Assembly: GCA_905215635.1 (NCBI GenBank)
Contig: CAJMQX010000058.1
Location: 1-5,172 of the forward strand
Source: an uncultured bacterium
GTDB lineage: Bacteria; Bacillota_I; Bacilli_A; RF39; UBA660
Direction of reading: 5' to 3'
DNA length: 5,172 nucleotides
The notes beneath the pieces are model-generated. The model searched no databases and was not told the origin of the DNA. It was given only the letters and a program-made list of their open reading frames with translations. The position numbers and the translations under genes were made by a program. Below are positions 1 to 5,172 of the stretch, piece by piece. The stretch's first letter is position 1. Each line of letters opens with the position of its first letter.

Positions 1-48
1 ATATATAGGAAATATCATCATATAAAAAGTAAGAAGGAGAGTTAAAAT

Positions 49-1113
49 ATGAAAAAGAAAATATTAATTTTACTACTTTCTTTATGTTTAATACCACAGA
101 TTTCTTTTGCAGACGTAGTAGAAGATAGTGATTATATTTCTGGAGGAGATAACTATCAAATCGAAAAAGATTATGACAATACCCATTTAGCTTTTGGAAG
201 TACAGTAGATGTATTAAATAAAGTAGATGGAATATATGGAGTATTTGGAGAAACTATTAACTATAATAGTATTAATGATTATCTAGCTTTATTTGGAAAT
301 AACGTTAATGTTAATGGTACTATTAAAGATGGGGCAATATTTGCTAATAAAGTTACAATTAATAATGCTACTATTAATAGAGATGTAATAATATTTGCTA
401 ATGAAGTACAAATAACTGGTAATTTTAATGGAAATGTATTGATTTATGCTAATAGTATAGATATAACTAATAGTAGTTTTAAAAAGAATTTAATTACTAA
501 TAGTAGTAAATTAAATATTGATAATAATACACAAATAGAAGGAGTACTTAAATATAATGAAGATACTACTACTAATATTAAGAGTACTAATATATATAAA
601 GTAGAAGTGACTAAAAATGATAAAGTAGAACTTAGTACTAAAGATAAAATATTAGAATATATAGATAAATTAATTAGATTATTAGTAATATTTTTAGTAA
701 TATATTTAATTAATCCTAAAGTATTTAGTAAGTTTAGTGATAATGTAGGAAAGAATTTTGGATATGGAGCATTAACATTCTTACTATTACCAATAATTTT
801 ATTAATATTATTATTTACTGATTTTGCTACTAGTGCTGCTATTATAGGAATTATGTTATATATAATATTTGTAATGTTAGCTAAGGTAATTTCTGGATAT
901 GTAATAGGCAGGCTTATTTGGAATGGATTAGCTAAGAAGAAATTAATTAGTAGTGAAGAAAGAGTATACTTAATTGGTTTTATTGGTATAACAGTAATAT
1001 ATTTATTATCTATAATTCCTTATTTTGGAGTAGTAGTTACTTTTGCTAGTTTATTATATTCTTTTGGAATAGTTACTAATATGATAATTAAATCTAGAAA
1101 AGAAGATAAATAA
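49..1113 (+). CDS. Exported bactofilin-like beta-helix protein with C-terminal multi-pass membrane domain
   Basis: 354 residues; no gene name recognised. Residues 1-21 look like a signal peptide: KKK, a hydrophobic core, then a probable cleavage site after SFA (21/22). Residues 49-166 form about seven tandem coils of 16-18 residues, each opening F/Y-[GA]-N/S/E-x-[VI]-x-[VI] (F49, F66, F82, F98, F116, Y133, T150). This pattern suits a small right-handed beta-helix like the polymer-forming bactofilin fold. After a polar linker (167-205) come about five membrane helices: roughly 206-222, 238-257, 262-287, 305-323 and 325-345. Lys-rich loops (224-235, 288-304) and the KSRKEDK tail would be cytoplasmic, which puts the coil domain outside the membrane. 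Canonical bactofilins are cytoplasmic and lack this membrane part. The start is fixed by an in-frame TAA at 43-45 and by AAGGAG at 34-39, 9 bases upstream. Tandem stops TAA TAG end the gene. A role in envelope structure is inference only. Confidence 0.85.
   Translation: MKKKILILLLSLCLIPQISFADVVEDSDYISGGDNYQIEKDYDNTHLAFGSTVDVLNKVDGIYGVFGETINYNSINDYLALFGNNVNVNGTIKDGAIFANKVTINNATINRDVIIFANEVQITGNFNGNVLIYANSIDITNSSFKKNLITNSSKLNIDNNTQIEGVLKYNEDTTTNIKSTNIYKVEVTKNDKVELSTKDKILEYIDKLIRLLVIFLVIYLINPKVFSKFSDNVGKNFGYGALTFLLLPIILLILLFTDFATSAAIIGIMLYIIFVMLAKVISGYVIGRLIWNGLAKKKLISSEERVYLIGFIGITVIYLLSIIPYFGVVVTFASLLYSFGIVTNMIIKSRKEDK
193..546 (+). repeat. Protein-level tandem repeat: seven beta-helix-like coils
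   Basis: These bases encode residues 49-166 of the first gene. The coils are 49-65, 66-81, 82-97, 98-115, 116-132, 133-149 and 150-166. The best-conserved units begin FAN(K/E)V or YANSI, followed by alternating hydrophobic residues and a closing hydrophobic triplet (VII, VLI, NLI). The outer coils (49-81 and 150-166) are more divergent. The repeat is visible in the protein; the DNA copies have diverged and share mainly AATAGT/GCTAAT-type codons. Confidence 0.65.
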
Positions 1114-1152
1114 TAGATAATTAATTAATAGATAAATATATTTATAAAGATT

Positions 1153-1176
1153 AAACATCCTTAGGGGTGTTTTTTT
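1153..1176 (+). terminator. Rho-independent terminator of the first gene
   Basis: An 8-bp stem is formed by AAACATCC (1153-1160) and GGGTGTTT (1165-1172), with one G-U pair and a TTAG tetraloop. A run of seven T (1170-1176) follows directly. It lies 40 bases after the stop codon of the membrane protein gene. On the opposite strand the hairpin is not followed by a comparable T run, so it should work in the + direction only. It separates the first gene from the addBA unit. Confidence 0.85.
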
Positions 1177-1231
1177 GAAATAGAAAAAATTTTTTAGAGA
1201 TAATTCCTTTAATTGTAAGGAGTGAAATGGG

Positions 1232-1260
1232 AGTTTGACTTATAGCAAACAATAGTTTGA
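1232..1260 (+). promoter_or_regulatory. Possible operator: palindrome CAAAC-AATA-GTTTG plus direct repeats AGTTTGA
   Basis: A perfect 14-bp inverted repeat, CAAAC (1246-1250), AATA, GTTTG (1255-1259), lies 10 bases upstream of the -35 box of the addB promoter. AGTTTGA also occurs as a direct repeat at 1232-1238 and 1254-1260, start to start 22 bases, about two helical turns. The spacing (AAAC-N4-GTTT) has the geometry of the Gram-positive LexA box (GAAC-N4-GTTC), but the outer bases differ. That it binds a regulator is inference from symmetry and position only. Confidence 0.3.
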
Positions 1261-1269
1261 TAAAAAGTG

Positions 1270-1298
1270 TTGACAAGGGTAATAATTAATGATATAGT
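1270..1298 (+). promoter_or_regulatory. Sigma-A-type promoter of addBA (extended -10)
   Basis: The -35 box TTGACA (1270-1275) is a perfect consensus. After a 17-base spacer comes the -10 box TATAGT (1293-1298, 5 of 6 matches), preceded by TGA at 1290-1292, an extended -10 TGn element. Transcription would start near A1305, giving a leader of only about 20 bases before the addB ATG. Its position after a terminator and just before addB supports it as the start of the addBA transcript. Confidence 0.85.
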
Positions 1299-1313
1299 TA
1301 GATTACGGATAGA

Positions 1314-1318
1314 GAGGT
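1314..1318 (+). promoter_or_regulatory. Ribosome binding site of addB
   Basis: GAGGT lies 6 bases before the ATG at 1325. An out-of-frame ATG at 1321 is only 2 bases from this site and opens a five-codon frame, so 1325 is the better start. An in-frame TAG at 1310-1312 excludes any upstream extension of addB. Confidence 0.75.
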
Positions 1319-1324
1319 AGATGT

Positions 1325-3580
1325 ATGAGAGTTCTTGATGAGATAAATAGTGAAACTTTAATTATATGTAAGGATAGTTTTAAAGATAAAGTGTTAAATT
1401 TACATAAATTATTACCAATAAAGTTTATGAAATTAAAAGAATTTAGAGAGAAATATTATTTTAGTTATGATGAAGATGCTATTAGATATTTGAGTAAGAA
1501 GATGGGACTTAAATATAATGTTGCTAAAATGTATTTAGATAATCTAATTTATATAGAAGATAAAGAATATGGGTGTGATAAATTAGATACTCTTGTTAAG
1601 ATAAAGAAGTGGTTAGATGAAGAAGGACTACTTATATATAATGATGATTTTAAGAGATATATTAAAGATATAAATATAATTATTTATAATGTTAGATTAA
1701 ATGAATTTGATAAGAAAATGCTTAATGGGTTAAACTATAAGATTATAGATAGAGAATTTAATAATTATGAACATAAGATATATGCTTTTAATACGATGGA
1801 AGAAGAAGTAGAATATATTGCTAATAGTATATGTAATTTGGTAGATACAGGAGTAGATATTAATAAGATTAAGTTAGCTAATATAAATTCAGATTATTAT
1901 AATACTATAGAGAGAATATTTACGTTATTTAATATTAAAGTTAATATTCCTTATAAGAGAAAATTGTCTTCTTATAAGATAGTTAGACAATTTATAGAAA
2001 TAGCTAGGGATAAGAATATTAAGGATGCTATTTTTGAAGTAGATAAGAATGATGAGATGTATCCTGAACTTTTAAAAGTCTTTAATAAATATATGATATA
2101 TGATGATAAGGAACTACTTAAGTATAAGTTAGAGAATACGGAGATAGTTTCAGAGAAATATTTGAATGGTATTGAGATAATTGATTACTTAGATTATATA
2201 TCAGAAGATGATGAATATGTTTTTATGATGGGATTTAATGATGGGGTAGTACCTAATAGTTATAAAGATATTGAGTATATTACAGATAGTATTAGAGAAT
2301 GTGTAGGAATAAATTTAGTAAGTGATGAGAATAAATATTTAAGAGAAGATATTATCAATAATCTTAAAGATATAAAGAATTTAGTTATTACTTATAAGAA
2401 GAGTGATAATAAGAAGAGTTATTATCCATCTACTATGTGTAGTTACTTTGAAGTAATTGAAGGAAATACTAAGTATAATGATAGTTATAGTGAAATATAT
2501 AATAAGATTAAGTTAATGAGAGGATATGATAAATATTTAAGATATGGAGTTAAGAATGAAGATTTTGATGTTTTAAATAATAATTTTAAGATAGAATATC
2601 AAAGTTATTCAAATAAATATAGTGGTATTTCTAGAATACAAGATGGGCTTACTTTATCATATACAGATATGAAATTATATAATCAGTGTGCATTTAGATA
2701 TTACCTTAGTAAAATTCTTAGATTAGATGTTTATGAAGAAAATTTTAGTGCAGTAATTGGTTCAGCGGTTCACTATGCGATGCAGAATTGTTTAAGTAAC
2801 AACGATATGGATACGGATAAATATATTTATGAATATTTAAAGGATATAGAACTTTCTAAGAAAGAAAAATTCTTTTTAGATAAATATCGTGTAGTAGTTA
2901 AAGAGTTACTTGAACATGTTATTTCAGAAAAAGAGTATAGTTCATTTAATGAAGCAATGTATGAGAAGAAAATACAGGTAGATTTTGGCAATAATGTTAT
3001 ATTTAAGGGTTTTATTGATAAAATATTATATTATAATGATGGAAATAAGACTTATTATGCTTTGATAGATTATAAGACTGGTAATGATCAGATTGATTTG
3101 AAATATCTTGACTATGGAATAAATATGCAGTTACCAATATATTTGTATTTATCTAAAAGATTAGAATTTATTAATCCGGTATGTGTAGGCTTTTATCTTC
3201 AGAAGATTAACATTAAAGATAGAGACTATAGATTGGTAGGATACTCTAATAGTGATAAGGATATCTTATCAATTATTGATAATAATTATGATAATTCTAA
3301 GGTTATTAAAGGAATGAAAATACTTAAAGATGGTAGTTTTTCTAGATATAGTAAAGTATTATCTAATGATGAATTAGCAGATATTGAAAAAAAGACTGAA
3401 GGTAAGATTAATGATGTTATTAAGAAGATAAGAGATAATGAATTTACGATTAATCCTAAGGTTATTGATAAGGTAGAAGTAGGATGTGAATATTGTAAGT
3501 TTAGAGATATATGTAATATGACAAATAAAGATAAAGTAATAATTACAACTGAGAAAGAAAGTGGTGATGATAATGGCTAA
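1325..3580 (+). CDS. addB: AddB-like subunit of AddAB helicase-nuclease (short form)
   Basis: This is the 751-residue AddB partner of AddA in the double-strand-break resection machine; in AddAB the AddB nuclease cuts the 5'-ended strand. The C-terminal nuclease is intact: Q-C455-AFRYY, G479-S-A-V-H483, GFID with D565, IDYKTG with D582 and K584, and Q602-LPIY. Cysteine C455 plus C721-x2-C724-x5-C730 matches the AddB iron-sulfur staple. The middle (about 297-370, VFMMGFNDGVVP then LVITYKKS) resembles the degenerate helicase C-terminal part of AddB. The N-terminus shows no GxxGxGKT Walker A motif. The protein is about 400 residues shorter than Bacillus subtilis AddB (about 1166), with the loss mainly in the helicase-like half. 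An in-frame TAG at 1310-1312 fixes the start, so this is not mis-annotation. It has its own promoter and overlaps addA by 8 bases. A generic PD-(D/E)XK nuclease label is the fallback, but gene order and cysteines favour AddB. Confidence 0.88.
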   Translation: MRVLDEINSETLIICKDSFKDKVLNLHKLLPIKFMKLKEFREKYYFSYDEDAIRYLSKKMGLKYNVAKMYLDNLIYIEDKEYGCDKLDTLVKIKKWLDEEGLLIYNDDFKRYIKDINIIIYNVRLNEFDKKMLNGLNYKIIDREFNNYEHKIYAFNTMEEEVEYIANSICNLVDTGVDINKIKLANINSDYYNTIERIFTLFNIKVNIPYKRKLSSYKIVRQFIEIARDKNIKDAIFEVDKNDEMYPELLKVFNKYMIYDDKELLKYKLENTEIVSEKYLNGIEIIDYLDYISEDDEYVFMMGFNDGVVPNSYKDIEYITDSIRECVGINLVSDENKYLREDIINNLKDIKNLVITYKKSDNKKSYYPSTMCSYFEVIEGNTKYNDSYSEIYNKIKLMRGYDKYLRYGVKNEDFDVLNNNFKIEYQSYSNKYSGISRIQDGLTLSYTDMKLYNQCAFRYYLSKILRLDVYEENFSAVIGSAVHYAMQNCLSNNDMDTDKYIYEYLKDIELSKKEKFFLDKYRVVVKELLEHVISEKEYSSFNEAMYEKKIQVDFGNNVIFKGFIDKILYYNDGNKTYYALIDYKTGNDQIDLKYLDYGINMQLPIYLYLSKRLEFINPVCVGFYLQKINIKDRDYRLVGYSNSDKDILSIIDNNYDNSKVIKGMKILKDGSFSRYSKVLSNDELADIEKKTEGKINDVIKKIRDNEFTINPKVIDKVEVGCEYCKFRDICNMTNKDKVIITTEKESGDDNG
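3558..3580 (+). promoter_or_regulatory. addA ribosome binding site and addB-addA overlap
   Basis: The last codons of addB contain AAAGTGGTGAT (3558-3568), which matches the full anti-SD complement AAGGAGGTGAT at 9 of 11 positions. Its GGAGG-equivalent core ends 8 bases before the ATG at 3573. Other in-frame starts (GTG 3561, GTG 3564, ATG 3567) lie inside or too close to this site, so 3573 is preferred. addB ends with TAA at 3578-3580, giving an 8-base overlap that suggests translational coupling of the two subunits. Confidence 0.75.
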
Positions 3581-5172
3581 TACGAAAGAACAGCAATGGG
3601 CAATCGATGCTGAAGGGTCTAATATAATTGTATCAGCAGGTGCTGGTTCGGGAAAGACAGCAGTTTTAACACAAAGAGTTATTAGAAAGATTATGTCTGG
3701 AGTAGATGTATCTAGGTTATTAGTACTTACATTTACTAATGAAGCGGCAAGTGAGATGAAAAATCGTATTAGAGAAGCTATTATTAAGAATAATTTAACT
3801 GAACAATTAAATTTATTAGATGCCGCTTATATTACTACTTTCGATAGTTATGCTTTATCAGTAGTAAAAAAATATGCATATTCACTTAACGTTGATAAGA
3901 ATATTGGAATTACTGATAGTAATATTATTACAATATATAAATATAAAGTAATAGATAAAATATTTGATGAGATGTATGGTACTGAAAAATTTGATAATTT
4001 AATAAATGATTTTTGTTTGAAAGATGATACAGGGCTAAAAAAAGATATTATAAAATTATCAGAAAAATTAGACTTACAAATAGATAAAGAAAAATATATA
4101 GATGAATATTTTAATCGTTATGATAATCAAGAGTTTATTAATTTAATGATTGAGAAATATTTGAAATTAATTAATGAGAAAATTTTAGAACTTAAGAATA
4201 TTTATCAAGAATTTATTAGCTATTGTAATGATAGCTTGGTAAAGAAGTTAGATGAATACTTTAGTGGTTTGTTTAATGCTAGTACTTATTCTGAATACGT
4301 CACTTTTATGTCAAAAACAGCAGTTAGATTTGTAGGAATAGAAGAAGAAGGAAAAGATTTAAAAGATGAACTTAAGAAAAAAATAGAAGAAATTAAAAAA
4401 CTTCTTAGATTTAAAGATACTGATGAGATGATTTCTAGTATTGAGAAAACTAAGGAAGATATACAAGTTATCTTAGAGATTATTACTAAACTTGATAAGG
4501 AAGTAAATAAGTATAAAGATGAGAATGGTAGTTATGAATTTAATGATATTGCTCATATGGCTTTAAGAATAGTTAGAGATAATTTAGAAGTGAGAGAAGA
4601 AATTAAAAATTACTTTAATGAGATAATGGTAGATGAATATCAGGATACTTCAAATATTCAAGAAGAGTTTGTTACTTTAATTAGTAATAATAATGTCTAT
4701 ATGGTAGGAGATGTAAAACAATCAATATATCGTTTTAGAAATGCTAATCCATATATATTTCAAGATAAATATAATCGATATAGTAAGAATGATGGCGGTA
4801 TTAAAATAGATTTACTTAAGAACTTCCGTAGTAGGAATGAAACACTTTTTAATATTAATGAAATATTCAACTTGATTATGGATGATGAGATAGGTAATGC
4901 AGATTATTTAGCTAGTCATAATATGGTATATGGTAACACGGCATATGATTTGGAAGACTGTAAACATGATAATAACTTAGTAATATATAATTATGATAAT
5001 GAAATAAATACAGAATATACAAAAGAAGAAAAAGAATTATTTATTATAAGTGAAGATATTAAAGAAAAGATTAATAATGATTATTTAGTTTTTGATAAGA
5101 AGAGTAATAAGCTTAGAAAGATTAGATATAGTGATATATGTATAATTCCGGATAGAAATAAATATTTAGACA
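3573..5172 (+). CDS. addA: AddA ATP-dependent helicase-nuclease subunit, N-terminal part (cut by window end)
   Basis: The frame stays open from ATG 3573 to the last base (533 codons plus one base). It encodes the superfamily 1A (UvrD/RecB-type) motor of AddAB, which unwinds DNA from broken ends; AddA in Bacillus subtilis is about 1230 residues, so less than half is seen. Motifs in order: Q-motif TKEQQWAI (4-11), Walker A SAGAGSGKT (21-29, K28), motif Ia LVLTFTNEAASEM (50-62), motif Ib-like ITTFDSYA (87-94), Walker B IMVDEYQDTS (351-360, D354/E355), motif III MVGDVKQSIYRFR (377-389) and motif IV LLKNFRSR (414-421). Residues 517-533 (IRYSDICIIPDRNKYLD) match the YxDIAIL-R segment of family 2A domains. 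About 325 residues between Walker A and B hold the large 1B insertion, Lys/Glu-rich here. D91 replaces the histidine usual in TxHSF. The C-terminal nuclease domain lies outside the window. Translation is probably coupled to addB. Confidence 0.95.
   Translation, partial: MANTKEQQWAIDAEGSNIIVSAGAGSGKTAVLTQRVIRKIMSGVDVSRLLVLTFTNEAASEMKNRIREAIIKNNLTEQLNLLDAAYITTFDSYALSVVKKYAYSLNVDKNIGITDSNIITIYKYKVIDKIFDEMYGTEKFDNLINDFCLKDDTGLKKDIIKLSEKLDLQIDKEKYIDEYFNRYDNQEFINLMIEKYLKLINEKILELKNIYQEFISYCNDSLVKKLDEYFSGLFNASTYSEYVTFMSKTAVRFVGIEEEGKDLKDELKKKIEEIKKLLRFKDTDEMISSIEKTKEDIQVILEIITKLDKEVNKYKDENGSYEFNDIAHMALRIVRDNLEVREEIKNYFNEIMVDEYQDTSNIQEEFVTLISNNNVYMVGDVKQSIYRFRNANPYIFQDKYNRYSKNDGGIKIDLLKNFRSRNETLFNINEIFNLIMDDEIGNADYLASHNMVYGNTAYDLEDCKHDNNLVIYNYDNEINTEYTKEEKELFIISEDIKEKINNDYLVFDKKSNKLRKIRYSDICIIPDRNKYLD

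Noticed and set aside
1..48. TATAAA at 21-26 as a -10 box for the first gene
   Set aside because: A start 6-8 bases downstream would fall inside the Shine-Dalgarno site at 34-39, and the matching -35 would lie before base 1, so no promoter can be supported within the window.
1204..1224. ATTCCTT/AAGGAGT hairpin as a second terminator or riboswitch element
   Set aside because: The stem is 7 bp with a G-U pair and has no following T run. No conserved riboswitch core is seen and the leader is too short.
1234..1263. Second promoter with -35 TTTGAC/TTGACT upstream of the palindrome
   Set aside because: At 17-18 bases spacing only TTGATA or TGATAA is found, a poor -10 match (about 2 of 6), far worse than the promoter at 1270-1298.
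1321..1338. ATG at 1321 as an alternative start or leader peptide before addB
   Set aside because: It is in another frame, ends after five codons, and sits only 2 bases from the ribosome binding site.
1325..3580. addB as a truncated pseudogene
   Set aside because: The frame is uninterrupted, catalytic and Fe-S residues are all present, and it has a good promoter, a ribosome site and coupled addA. This fits a functional short form better than decay.
1..5172. CRISPR array, tRNA/rRNA, insertion sequence or defence island
   Set aside because: No regularly spaced DNA repeats, tRNA-like cloverleaf, transposase or terminal inverted repeats were seen. AddAB degrades linear DNA but is a housekeeping repair complex, and no other defence-type gene is present.
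1..5172. Mollicute genetic code (TGA as Trp) suggested by extreme AT content
   Set aside because: Trp codons seen in all three genes are TGG and no in-frame TGA occurs. All visible gene ends are TAA, so the standard bacterial code explains the sequence.

Overview
The window is a very AT-rich stretch (G+C by eye roughly a quarter or less) with all genes on the + strand. Features that point to a low-GC Firmicutes/Bacilli-type bacterium are: Shine-Dalgarno sites that match the Bacillus-type anti-SD, an addB-then-addA gene order, a consensus sigma-A-type promoter, and a Lys/Asn/Ile-rich proteome. An uncultured gut Bacilli lineage (RF39/Erysipelotrichia-like) would fit, but that is an impression from protein style, not a proof. 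Trp is encoded by TGG, and no TGA occurs inside the reading frames, so there is no sign of the Mycoplasma code.

Layout. (1) 49-1113 encodes a 354-residue exported membrane protein. It has a signal peptide, about seven tandem 16-18-residue beta-helix-like coils (bactofilin-like) and then about five membrane helices. (2) 1114-1324 is a compact intergenic region. It holds a rho-independent terminator (1153-1176), an A6T6 palindrome, a small repeat/palindrome cluster (1232-1260) and a near-perfect extended -10 promoter (1270-1298) that opens a new transcription unit. (3) 1325-3580 encodes a short AddB-like nuclease subunit with an intact PD-(D/E)XK site and four iron-sulfur cysteines, but no N-terminal Walker A motif. 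(4) 3573 to the window end encodes the N-terminal 533 residues of AddA, the UvrD-type helicase-nuclease. It overlaps addB by 8 bases and is cut by the window edge.

Together addB and addA encode the AddAB (RexAB-type) helicase-nuclease, which resects double-strand breaks for RecA-dependent recombination and degrades foreign linear DNA. The first gene belongs to the preceding transcription unit and has no visible functional link to addBA. This is mostly an ordinary chromosomal region. The points most worth checking are the reduced AddB, the palindrome just upstream of the addB promoter, and the exported bactofilin-like coil domain fused to a polytopic membrane domain.
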